A stretch of DNA of 38,230 nt, taken from Holophagaceae bacterium (GTDB lineage: Bacteria; Acidobacteriota; Holophagae; Holophagales; Holophagaceae). The stretch is from assembly GCA_025361125.1 (NCBI GenBank), contig JANYBM010000129.1, forward strand, positions 1 through 38,230, read 5' to 3'. This document shows, in pieces, positions 8,240 through 16,275 of the stretch. The first letter of the stretch is position 1, and every line of letters begins with the position of its first letter. Under the pieces are notes generated by a model, which searched no databases, was not told the origin of the DNA, and saw only the letters and a program-made list of their open reading frames with translations. The translations under genes were made by a program, and so were the position numbers.

Positions 8240-8809
8240 TTAATTGGAAATCTTTTCCGCTTGGTTCCCCTGCTGCCTTATTGAAATTGCCTCGCAATGT
8301 GACTGGATGTCAGACGCCAAGGTGGAGACTCTCTTTGCGTCGGGTGCGGCCAAATCAGCTTCCTTCTCCAGTGCATCCAGCCGAGCTGTCAGCTCGGTAT
8401 GATGCGTCTCCATCTGTTTCCGCTTCCCGCTCGTTTTCTTCTGCATCTCAGCACTCATCGTCTTCAGGTGCTCTTCGTGATGCAGTTTCAATTTACCAAA
8501 ACTGCGTCGTATCTCGATTTCCGCAGCTCGGGCGAATTCTACATTGACGGAGCTGGCTTGCTCAGTGTGTTCGTGCATAGCTTTGGCAAAAGCAGCCAAG
8601 TTCTGTTGATAAGCCATCGCCAACACGTGATTCGACTCATCGGCCTGCATCATGCGTTCGTTTTGATCGCGCGATATCACTTTCATGCCTTGGGCCGCTG
8701 ATGGGTCCCTCTTGGCTGAATATTCATCTAGGTTAAGCCTTGCATCCGTTGCGCTGAAGGCACCGAAAGTGACCGCCAAAAAAAGTGCAGAAAAAACTCC
8801 TATCTTCAT
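8240..8809 (-). CDS. secreted His-rich helical protein, first gene of the encapsulin cassette
   Basis: The product from the ATG at 8809 is 189 residues with a clear signal peptide (MKIGVFSALFLAVTFGAFSA). An ATG four codons earlier is possible, but the chosen one has a GAGAAGTGA ribosome site. The mature part is almost entirely helical and charged, with several His/Met-rich patches (HEHTEQ, LHHEEHLKTM, METHHTEL) that could bind metal. I recognise no named family. It ends 26 bases before the encapsulated ferritin and is presumably co-transcribed with it. That is odd, since it should be exported while the ferritin and shell are cytoplasmic. A role in periplasmic metal handling is an inference from composition and context only. 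Confidence 0.75.
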   Translation of the reverse strand: MKIGVFSALFLAVTFGAFSATDARLNLDEYSAKRDPSAAQGMKVISRDQNERMMQADESNHVLAMAYQQNLAAFAKAMHEHTEQASSVNVEFARAAEIEIRRSFGKLKLHHEEHLKTMSAEMQKKTSGKRKQMETHHTELTARLDALEKEADLAAPDAKRVSTLASDIQSHCEAISIRQQGNQAEKISN

Positions 8810-8869
8810 TTCACTTCTCATCCAAGAAAGTCTGAGACTGGGTGGGGGTGTCGCACTCGTAACGCCTGG

Positions 8870-8889
8870 GTTATCCAGCAGCGGATAAC
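8870..8889. promoter_or_regulatory. perfect inverted repeat upstream of the encapsulin cassette
   Basis: GTTATCC and GGATAAC lie 6 bases apart, 61-80 bases upstream of the first gene of the encapsulin cassette. The arm length and central spacing suit a dimeric repressor or activator. It is not a Fur or PerR box by sequence. The position is where a promoter-proximal operator would be expected, but the regulator is unknown. Confidence 0.4.
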
Positions 8890-9496
8890 ATCTGCGCCGG
8901 TCATCCTCAAAGGCGAGTCGTTGAATGAAATCACCTGCATGTAACCTTTCGCAGGGATCTTGCCCGAATTCGTGACCAGCCTTCCCATAGAGAGGTATGC
9001 GAGGGATTTAGTTGAGGAAGTTGCTGGGTTGGCCGCCGACCCACCAGGCCCATCAGGCGATGTCCTCAACGCTAAGACTGAGAGCTCAGATCTAGAGCCT
9101 CGGCGGAAGGCGTATGAGAAAGGCAGAGGAAAAGTGACTCCCGGTCTTAAAAAATACAATCTCGAATTCATAGGTAACCTTTTGCAGCCCAACTGTGGCG
9201 GCCCTCCGAAGAATTCAAAAGGCTCAACCAGTAGCTGACGGGCGCATGGATGGGTTTAGCATTTTTTGAACCATATAAGTAACTGTTATTATATTAATTT
9301 TTATGACTTGGTAAGCAGCTTGAACCAGGTGGAAACTTCATCAAAATGAAATGGCAACTCTTTCAAATGGATCAACGCTGAAGCTGTCACCTGGGTATAG
9401 GTTTGCTGCCCCCGAGCCTTGGTGCGGCTTCGCATTGGTCAATTGATCAGAGGTCATTTGCAATGTGAACATTTCCTTACCAAAAAGGGTTGAATT
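8890..9496. other. long intergenic region without a convincing gene
   Basis: About 600 bases separate the encapsulin cassette from the terminator at 9501. Opposing frames of 92 (plus) and 124 (minus) codons overlap one another here. Neither has a good ribosome site or recognisable protein features, so I do not call them. The stretch 9250-9310 is very AT-rich. A short inverted repeat AATGT-GA-ACATT lies at 9462-9473. Confidence 0.45.
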
Positions 9497-9530
9497 GCAA
9501 AAAAGCCCATCGAAAATTCGATGGGCTTTT
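9495..9530 (-). terminator. intrinsic terminator of the secreted-protein gene
   Basis: AAAAGCCCATCGAA (9501-9514) pairs perfectly with 9517-9530. Read on the minus strand the hairpin is followed by a run of six T. It begins 17 bases after the end of the gene at 9548. In the plus direction the stem ends in TTTT, so it could also stop rightward transcripts. Confidence 0.9.
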
Positions 9531-9547
9531 GTTGGGGTGACGCGGGT

Positions 9548-11050
9548 TCAGGGAGCGACAGTAACTACCGCACTCAAAACGTCCGCCGTGGCGAAAGGGA
9601 AGGTGTTGAGTCGGAACGGGGCTTTGCTAGGCTCCACATCGTCTGCTTGAATAGCGCGGATACGAAAAACATAACTCTGGCCTGGTTGGAGGATGCCGGA
9701 AGGAATGGTAAGCGAAGATTTTTCTGTGATCAAGGTTGCGGCTGTGACCGCGCGAGTAGAAAGGCCTTGGGCAAAGAGATGGATCACTGCCACCGAGTAT
9801 GCGTCCGCTTCACCATTAGTTGGTTTACTCCAGGTGAGAGTCGGGGAAGTGGTGAGCCCGCTCTGGGCTAGGAATGCATCCGCGCCATTGATCGTGGCGC
9901 CAAGCACTGGGCTGATAGCTTGAACCATGGGCCTATTCTGTTTGGGTTCCTTCAGGGAATTGGTAGAGAGTGCCCCTTGAATAGGACGTGGGTGCGTTGC
10001 ACCGGGTGCGAGGTAAGAAATTGAGTAGTTCTGGTTGATGCTGTAGATCTGCCCCCAGCGATGTGGGAATGGATTGCCAAAATGGGCTTCGCCAAGATCC
10101 AGGGACGTGGTTGCCAGAGAGGACGGGTAGAAGTTCACCAAGTCGGCGGTGGCGGCGATGAACCCCTTTTTGGTTCCCCAGGGTGGCGTATGGACCACAA
10201 AGCGTTGGAAGCTGGGAAGCGCGGAGGGATTGACCTGGGATTGGTAGGTCGCATAGGGAGTGCGGTCCCAGGCCATGCGTACTTTTTCATCCTGGGGAAC
10301 GGGTGCCATGACACCGTTCAGTGTGGTTGGCAGGCCATCTGTTTGTACAAGGCTCGTTGGTTTGAATAGTCCCGACAGCACTGCATAGGTTTCAGTGCCT
10401 GCAGTGACAGAACGGAGTTGAGTCAGGGAGGGTTCGTCCCCTTTGGTGGTGTCCACCAACAGTAGGCCTGCGTCCACCCAATCCTGAGTGGTGCCAGCCA
10501 TCGCGGTGTCCCCAGGGAGCGGCATGTTCGAAGGGTTGAGATCGCCTAGGTAGGCGTACACGCTATTCACATTCGTGGAATACCATTGAAGGATGTCCGA
10601 GGCCACGAAGGGGGTGAGGCCCGTTACGTTGAAGGTAAGGAGCGTACTCAGGCTGGCTGGCACTGCGTCGGTACGCCCATAGGCGTAGACATCCAAGTCC
10701 AATTTATGTTCATCCGTCCAAACATAACTGGTGCCGAACTGGAACCAGAATTTGCCCTTGGGAATCTGAGGAATGGTAAATGTTCCATTGGCCAGCCCGG
10801 TCCCGGAAATACTGGTGAATCCCCCCAGACCGTTGGGAACCAGGGCGGCGATCAGACTGCTGCTGAGGTCCTGCGGTGTGGAAGTCTCGCCACTGTTGGT
10901 GATGGTCCTGACCATTCGGGTACCGGTCACGTCCTTGGGATGGCCCTCTGCTTGAAGTGTCAAGGGAAGGACAGCAGAACAGATCAATAGGCTGATGCTG
11001 CATAGGGCAGGGCAGGCAGGGCAGGCATGGCGTGGATGAGGCAGCTTCAT
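9548..11050 (-). CDS. large secreted protein with C-terminal fibronectin-like region, function unknown
   Basis: The 500-residue product has an N-terminal signal sequence with an unusually long, His/Pro/Cys-containing n-region before the hydrophobic core (about residues 17-33). The mature part is rich in Ser, Thr, Pro and aromatic residues, as in exported beta-rich proteins. The last 110 residues (from about ATINGADAFLAQSG, through TLTWSKPTNGEADAYSV, to GQSYVFRIRAI) look like a fibronectin type III-type fold. No catalytic motif or cell-wall anchor is seen. A GGAG ribosome site precedes the ATG, and the gene is a single unit with its own terminator. It is probably a surface or periplasmic protein of unknown role. 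Confidence 0.75.
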   Translation of the reverse strand: MKLPHPRHACPACPALCSISLLICSAVLPLTLQAEGHPKDVTGTRMVRTITNSGETSTPQDLSSSLIAALVPNGLGGFTSISGTGLANGTFTIPQIPKGKFWFQFGTSYVWTDEHKLDLDVYAYGRTDAVPASLSTLLTFNVTGLTPFVASDILQWYSTNVNSVYAYLGDLNPSNMPLPGDTAMAGTTQDWVDAGLLLVDTTKGDEPSLTQLRSVTAGTETYAVLSGLFKPTSLVQTDGLPTTLNGVMAPVPQDEKVRMAWDRTPYATYQSQVNPSALPSFQRFVVHTPPWGTKKGFIAATADLVNFYPSSLATTSLDLGEAHFGNPFPHRWGQIYSINQNYSISYLAPGATHPRPIQGALSTNSLKEPKQNRPMVQAISPVLGATINGADAFLAQSGLTTSPTLTWSKPTNGEADAYSVAVIHLFAQGLSTRAVTAATLITEKSSLTIPSGILQPGQSYVFRIRAIQADDVEPSKAPFRLNTFPFATADVLSAVVTVAP

Positions 11051-11290
11051 AGGTTCTCCAGGTTTATGCGCACCCTACAGGTTTCTGTGGGACAGGTGCG
11101 CTTGGGTGGGGGTGGTTGCTTTAAGGCTTGCCTGATTAGGAGTCTCAGTCAATATGGACATGAAAATCAAGTGATCAAATTTTGCCTATTTGATTTTTTT
11201 CTTAGCGGGATAGAAGGAAGAATGCGAACTTCAAGATCGCTTGCGACTTGACCCAAGCAAAGGCAGGGGCTCTTCTGGTAGAACTAATCC

Positions 11291-11941
11291 ATGCTCGAAT
11301 CCCCATTGATCGAAGTTGAGACCAGAATTCTGGGTTGCCTCATAGAGAAGCAGCACACAACGCCAGACTATTACCCACTCACGCTGAATGCTTTGATCGC
11401 AGCCTGCAATCAGACCTCAAACCGTCATCCAATAGTGCTTTTCAGCGAAAAAATTGTTTCGGATGGCCTTGAGTCCCTGCGACATCGCCAGTTGGTGTGG
11501 GTGGTCAGCGTGAGTGGAAGCCGCGCGCTCAAGTATGAGCAACGGCTCACGGATTCACTTCACCTATCCCTCCAGGAAACAGCCCTTCTATGTGTGCTGA
11601 TGCTCCGAGGGCCACAGACCCTTGGAGAGCTCAGGGGACGTTCAGAGCGTATCTACCCCTTCGCGGATCTGGTCGAAACCGAGGCTGCCATGCAGGCTCT
11701 GTGCCAAGCAGAGCCAGAACCCTTAAGCATCAAACTACCTAGATTGCCAGGTACTAAAGAAGCGCGCTTCGCCCACCTGCTGGCGGGTCCGGTGGAAGTC
11801 GATGTAGTCGCTACAGCCATGGAGGAGGAAAAGGTAAAAGGCTCCCCATCCCTCGTGTTCCTGGAAGCCGAAGTGAAAAATCTCCATGCAGAACTGGCGG
11901 ATCTACGCGCCGCCTTCGAAGCTTTCAGGGCTGAGTTTTAG
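11291..11941 (+). CDS. YceH-family (DUF480) protein
   Basis: The 216-residue protein begins with the family's hallmark block (EVETRILGCLIEKQHTTPDYYPL, then TLNALIAACNQTSNRHP) and contains two winged-helix-like segments. The C-terminal tail (about residues 190-213) has heptad spacing and may form a short coiled coil. YceH/DUF480 proteins are widespread in diderms, but their function is not established. The DNA-binding-like fold suggests a regulatory role. The ribosome site is weak. It stands alone, divergent from the secreted-protein gene, with a large hairpin directly after its stop codon. Confidence 0.88.
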   Translation: MLESPLIEVETRILGCLIEKQHTTPDYYPLTLNALIAACNQTSNRHPIVLFSEKIVSDGLESLRHRQLVWVVSVSGSRALKYEQRLTDSLHLSLQETALLCVLMLRGPQTLGELRGRSERIYPFADLVETEAAMQALCQAEPEPLSIKLPRLPGTKEARFAHLLAGPVEVDVVATAMEEEKVKGSPSLVFLEAEVKNLHAELADLRAAFEAFRAEF

Positions 11942-11988
11942 GGGGAGTTACACCTTGGCCAGCATTCCTGGCCAAGGTATTACCCCCC
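11941..11988 (+). terminator. strong hairpin after the YceH gene, no T-tract
   Basis: An exact 11-bp stem (11952-11962 with 11968-11978, loop CATTC) is enclosed by an outer GGGGG/CCCCC pairing. It starts at the stop codon of the YceH-like gene. There is no U-tract, so it may act as a 3'-end stabiliser or as a pause site rather than as a classical intrinsic terminator. Confidence 0.5.
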
Positions 11989-12094
11989 TCCAGGCAGCAG
12001 ACACAGGGCGCCTCCGTACCCTCCAACTTCACAGAACTGAAGCCACTATATCGGCCACAGGAGGGCGCGACCTGAAGTCTTCTGACGTGATGAT

Positions 12095-12721
12095 CTATGA
12101 CTTTTTCTTTGCCGCCTTTGAATGGGCTCTCGGCGAAGTATTATTTGCAGAACCATTCACTTCTTGCGCGTCCGTGATAACCACATCAGTAACCGGCACA
12201 TCGCTCATCTGAACAGTATGCGTGCGCACGGACTTGATCTTGTCCACGGTTTCCATGCCCTCGATGACACGACCAAAGACGCAGTATCCCCAACCATCAG
12301 GCCTAGGTGGATCAAGTTTCATGGAATTATCTTCCACGTTGATAAAGAACTGACTGGAGGCGCTATTGGGATCGTTGGTGCGGGCCATGGCAATAGTGCC
12401 ACGCGTGTTGTGAAGACCAGCTCCCAGGGCGGCCTTGGCCTCATTCACAACCGGTGGGTCCCCGGCTTTCTTCTTCAAGTCAGGAGTGTAACCTCCACCT
12501 TGAATCATGAATGTGGGAATGACCCGATGAAACGTGGTGCCCTTATAGAATCCCTTGTGAACGTAATTCATGAAGTTGGCCGCGGTCTTGGGGGCGGCTT
12601 TGGCCTCTAATTCCAATGTGAAAGAGCCAAGATTGGTCGTGAACTTGACCTGTGGTTTTGCGGATGGTTCCGCAGCCAGCAGAGGCAGGGTCAGAAAAAG
12701 GGCGATCAAGGTATGTCGCAT
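12095..12721 (-). CDS. exported cyclophilin-type peptidyl-prolyl isomerase
   Basis: The reading frame extends upstream through the tRNA, but the ATG at 12721 has an AAAGGA ribosome site and starts a signal peptide (MRHTLIALFLTLPLLA), giving 208 residues. The cyclophilin domain covers about residues 25-190. It shows the motifs FHRVIPTFMIQGG, AMARTNDPNSASSQFFI and GWGYCVFGRVIEGM, which hold the active-site Arg, Gln and Phe positions. The enzyme catalyses cis-trans isomerisation of prolyl bonds to assist folding in the periplasm. The C-terminal tail is Lys/Ala-rich. It is a stand-alone gene downstream of tRNA-Ile2. Confidence 0.92.
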   Translation of the reverse strand: MRHTLIALFLTLPLLAAEPSAKPQVKFTTNLGSFTLELEAKAAPKTAANFMNYVHKGFYKGTTFHRVIPTFMIQGGGYTPDLKKKAGDPPVVNEAKAALGAGLHNTRGTIAMARTNDPNSASSQFFINVEDNSMKLDPPRPDGWGYCVFGRVIEGMETVDKIKSVRTHTVQMSDVPVTDVVITDAQEVNGSANNTSPRAHSKAAKKKS

Positions 12722-12789
12722 AGAAAAATCCTTTTCAGAAAGCAAGATCATCGCATTCAAGAAGCTGCTGATCAAAGACATTGAATGCG

Positions 12790-12862
12790 TGGCCCCTGTG
12801 GGATTCGAACCCACGCCTTAGCGCTTATGAGGCGCCCGCTCTGACCGCTGAGCTAAAGGGCC
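12790..12862 (-). tRNA. tRNA-Ile2 (anticodon CAT)
   Basis: A full cloverleaf can be folded: acceptor GGCCCTT/AGGGGCC, D-stem GCTC/GAGC, anticodon stem GGCGC/GCGCT with loop CTCATAA, T-stem GTGGG/CCCAC with loop TTCGAAT, and discriminator A. The anticodon CAT could mean Met, but the acceptor stem and anticodon arm closely resemble the E. coli ileX product. I therefore read it as the isoleucine tRNA whose C34 is converted to lysidine by TilS to read AUA. CCA is not encoded (CGC follows). Confidence 0.9.
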
Positions 12863-12916
12863 ACTCCCATTCAAACACGGGTTGTATTCATTTCGCACAG
12901 CAAGAAGGCATTTAGA

Positions 12917-13972
12917 ATGGCTGGTAACATGGCTCGATTACCTCTGGAACCATTTGTCGGAGCAACCATCTTGGAACATGAGACAAAATTAATTCTGGAT
13001 ACCACTTCTGATCTTGAGCAGGGTAATGGGGTTCTGCGTTCTACCATGAGCGCCCTTCATTGGTTGAATGAGCATTGGCAGGCAGAAACCGTCTCCAGTT
13101 GGGTGGAAGAAGTTTCGCGGCAAAAGGGGCGAATTGTTCTTTCTGGGATGGGAAAGTCGGGCTTGATAGCCCAAAAAATATCCTCAACGTTTGTTTCAAC
13201 CGGGTCCCCAAGTTTGTTCATGCACCCGGCCGAGGCGCTCCATGGCGATTTAGGGATGGTGATCCCCGGGGATTCAGTTCTCCTGCTTTCCAATAGTGGT
13301 GAAAGCGAAGAGATCCTTCGGATTTTGCCAAGGCTGTCTCGCTTGGGAATTCCTATGGCGGCTATAACATCCAACAGCACCAGTTCTTTAGGACAGATAG
13401 TTCGTTGGTGCTTTTCTTACCAACTACCTGATGGTGAAGGATGTCCCATAGATATGGCACCCATGGCAAGCACCACGATGCAACTTATCTGGGGAGATAT
13501 TCTCGCTGCCTGCATGATGCGTCGAAAAGGGTTTACAGTTGAACGCTTCGCAGAGCTTCATCCAGGTGGGAGTTTGGGTCTCAAACTATTAAAAATTAAG
13601 GATTTAATGCATTCATCATTTTCAATTATTAAACCATCAGCCAGCCTGCTTGAGACACTTCAAGCGATCTCTGATGGCAAATTAGGGATGGTTGCAGTCC
13701 TGGATGGATGTGAGTTGAAAGGGGTGATCAGCGACGGTGACATTCGCCGGTCGTTGGAGCAAGCCCAGATCAAAGGCATCAACCCCCTCCAGCTGATGGC
13801 CTCGGACATTCTTAGTGGTCATTCCCCATACACCATCGGGCTTGATCGCTTAGCCGCAGAAGCCGCTTGCTTGATGGAGAGCCATAAAATCACCTTCCTG
13901 GTCGTGCTTGATTCCGATAAACCTTGTGGCGTCATACATATTCATGATCTTCTCAATGCAAAAGTCATTTGA
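12917..13972 (+). CDS. kdsD: D-arabinose-5-phosphate isomerase (KdsD/KpsF/GutQ family)
   Basis: The 351-residue protein has an N-terminal SIS sugar-isomerase domain (about residues 45-205, with SGMGKSGLIAQK and SNSGESEEI) and two C-terminal CBS domains (about 228-275 and 290-348). The catalytic/structural block HPGGSLG is at residue 215. The enzyme interconverts ribulose-5-phosphate and arabinose-5-phosphate, the first step toward Kdo for the LPS inner core. The ATG is preceded by AAGAAGG. Compared with the usual 320-330 residues it has a slightly longer N-terminus. The neighbouring LptFG gene supports a role in LPS assembly. Confidence 0.93.
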   Translation: MAGNMARLPLEPFVGATILEHETKLILDTTSDLEQGNGVLRSTMSALHWLNEHWQAETVSSWVEEVSRQKGRIVLSGMGKSGLIAQKISSTFVSTGSPSLFMHPAEALHGDLGMVIPGDSVLLLSNSGESEEILRILPRLSRLGIPMAAITSNSTSSLGQIVRWCFSYQLPDGEGCPIDMAPMASTTMQLIWGDILAACMMRRKGFTVERFAELHPGGSLGLKLLKIKDLMHSSFSIIKPSASLLETLQAISDGKLGMVAVLDGCELKGVISDGDIRRSLEQAQIKGINPLQLMASDILSGHSPYTIGLDRLAAEAACLMESHKITFLVVLDSDKPCGVIHIHDLLNAKVI

Positions 13973-14019
13973 TCTTTTTAAATCATAAGATTACATAATA
14001 TACATTATCGAAAGTATTA

Positions 14020-16218
14020 ATGCGACAAATCCTCTTTCGCTACACCCTACGCAGATGGCTCTTCCCCATCGGTGGAGCCGTGCTGTTCTTTGGGGGGCTG
14101 CTCCTGGCCAAGGAACTTGTAGACATCTCCAAGGAAGTCTTCAATCTCGGAGCATCCTTCAAATGGCTCTTACCTTTGCTTTTGCTGGCGGTACCGGAAA
14201 CCTTCATGCTGGTACTCCCCATGGCGGCTGTCCTCGGGGGAGTTCTTGGGACGCAGCAAATGGTTCAGAGTTCCGAACTTGTGGCCTCCCAAGGACTGGG
14301 GATGGGCAGCAAGGTACTGCTTAAGCCCTTCTTTGTGCTTTCCCTATTCCTGCTCGTGCTGGCGGCAGCCAATAGCCATCTGCTGGTGCCGTCAGTGAAT
14401 CATCTCCAGGCATCAGTTCGACTTCAGATGCTGGAAGAGGCCCGGACCCGTTTCCTGAGAACTGGCCAACCTCCACGCATTCCTCCAGGTTCACCCGGAC
14501 AATCCGTTTGGATGGCGCCTGATGGTGAAGTCCATGTTATGGAAGTCAGCGCCACGGGAATTCAGCACATGATAGCCAAGGATATAGCCTACTCAATTTC
14601 CCCTCAATCCGATGGCGGCCACATTCTAGACATGCGCTTGGATAATCTCGATGGCAGCGTATATCAGGTTCAGACCGGAAGTGTTGTGCACCTTCATCAG
14701 AAAAGCCAAGATCTCCGCTTTCGCCTACCAGGAATTGCCAAGATACTCACTCCCACGCCTCTCCGATATCTCCAAACATCAGAACTTTTAAAATTGAAAT
14801 CTCCTGCTGCAGCCGTGGAGTTGAGTCGCCGATTTTCTCTTCCTTTTGCGTCTGTAGCTTTTCTGCTTTTTGGGATAGCCATGGGATTAGGGCATCCCAG
14901 ATTCCAAGGTGGAGGATCGATATTGAACAGCCTTGGTCTTATTTTGTTGTACTATTTTTTCAATATGTTGTTTGAAAACATGATTATCCAAGAAAATTAT
15001 CAAGCTTTCTATTTTCAACTGGCCCTTCCCTGGATTTTCTTGCTGGGAGGAATTTTACTATTCAATCGAAAGTTGAAACCGCACTTATCAAATAGAGTTT
15101 TGAACCATACTCGATTAAAAACAAATAAATTACTTATTTGTTTCACGACAGCAGTTCAAAGAATATTGAACTCTCTGCGACCCGCGCGCTTGCCCCTTGC
15201 TATACCTCATAATGAATTACAGTCCCACCACATACTCAATCATTGGGCTTATTCACTTTGGGCCAAGTGTTGGGGTGCAACGTTTGGGACGCTGCTAGCA
15301 CTGGATCTGCTCATAGAGTACGCAACACTTGCAGGTGATATTTCTCGTAACCATAAGAATATGATGGATTTTTTGCATTATTGGATATTGAACCTTCCCA
15401 CTTTCTTGAATACTGCCTTACCTATTACCTTTTTACTGGGCAGCATGTTTGCTTTCGGGCAAGCCACCCAAACCGCTGAATGGGTGGCGCTACGGGCGGG
15501 CGGGGTCAGCTTGGTACAATGGATATGGCATGCTCGCAGGGCCTGGTTGACCGTCCTCGCATCCACGGCCATCCTCCAATTGTGGGTTGCACCTTATGCT
15601 TATTACAAAGCAGACAACATTTATCGGCAAATCATCAATCGCCCGATGAATAGCCAATCTCAAAATTCCTGGCTTTATCTGGGCTCCACCGGTGTGCTTT
15701 GGAATCAACAGGGTCAAATGCGATGGGGGTTCCCCCTGAAACCTGCCATGGAGGCTCCCATCCTGCTCCGTTGGAAGACAGGTGACGCTTTTTCACAAGG
15801 GCTTTCATGGGGAGGCACAAAACTCATCCAAGGGCCAGGTGCTGAGAAGCTTTTCCCAGAGACATCCTTGCGAGAACCCACTCATGCCGACATGAGCAGC
15901 ACAAGTGACCTGTTCAAATGGCAACGCTGGGCACCAGATCCCAGCAGAGCCACGCTGCTTTGGCTCCGAATTTTCTCTTGGCTTGCAGGTCCATGTCTGG
16001 TTCTCGCCTCAATCTCATGGGCTTTCCCAGATGCGCGCGGCGGCCGAGGCCAGTCCCTGGGTATGGCTCTTGTCATCGGACTTCTTTTCCTTGGCCTTCA
16101 AGGGATCTTCGCGGGTGCATCGAAGTCCGGGGAGATCCCAGCTCCCTTCGGCGTTTTGGCACCCATGCTGTTCTTTGCCGGGTTTGGACTGATGCGGTTA
16201 CGGCACCTCAGGACTTGA
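14020..16218 (+). CDS. lptF: single-chain LptF-LptG fusion, LPS transporter permease
   Basis: The 732-residue product contains two complete YjgP/YjgQ permeases in tandem, each about 350 residues as for separate LptF or LptG. The first half (1-350) has three N-terminal helices, a periplasmic beta-jellyroll (about 135-250) and three C-terminal helices. A linker of about 55 residues (351-405) follows, rich in Asn/Thr/Lys and encoded by AT-rich DNA, and then the second half (406-732) repeats the plan. Both halves keep the coupling-helix motif (SSELVASQGLGMG at 84-96, TAEWVALRAGGVS at 485-497). LptF and LptG normally form the heterodimer that, with LptB ATPase, pulls LPS from the inner membrane. 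No lptB, lptA or lptC is in this window. Confidence 0.92.
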   Translation: MRQILFRYTLRRWLFPIGGAVLFFGGLLLAKELVDISKEVFNLGASFKWLLPLLLLAVPETFMLVLPMAAVLGGVLGTQQMVQSSELVASQGLGMGSKVLLKPFFVLSLFLLVLAAANSHLLVPSVNHLQASVRLQMLEEARTRFLRTGQPPRIPPGSPGQSVWMAPDGEVHVMEVSATGIQHMIAKDIAYSISPQSDGGHILDMRLDNLDGSVYQVQTGSVVHLHQKSQDLRFRLPGIAKILTPTPLRYLQTSELLKLKSPAAAVELSRRFSLPFASVAFLLFGIAMGLGHPRFQGGGSILNSLGLILLYYFFNMLFENMIIQENYQAFYFQLALPWIFLLGGILLFNRKLKPHLSNRVLNHTRLKTNKLLICFTTAVQRILNSLRPARLPLAIPHNELQSHHILNHWAYSLWAKCWGATFGTLLALDLLIEYATLAGDISRNHKNMMDFLHYWILNLPTFLNTALPITFLLGSMFAFGQATQTAEWVALRAGGVSLVQWIWHARRAWLTVLASTAILQLWVAPYAYYKADNIYRQIINRPMNSQSQNSWLYLGSTGVLWNQQGQMRWGFPLKPAMEAPILLRWKTGDAFSQGLSWGGTKLIQGPGAEKLFPETSLREPTHADMSSTSDLFKWQRWAPDPSRATLLWLRIFSWLAGPCLVLASISWAFPDARGGRGQSLGMALVIGLLFLGLQGIFAGASKSGEIPAPFGVLAPMLFFAGFGLMRLRHLRT

Positions 16219-16275
16219 GTTCCCGCCACCATTCTCACTTCGCTGGGAGCCGTGCTCACCGTATTCTGAAGAGCT

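Noticed and set aside
8818-9238. Opposing frames of 124 (minus) and 92 (plus) codons
   Set aside because: They overlap each other, lack ribosome sites and show no protein-family features; treated as spacer.
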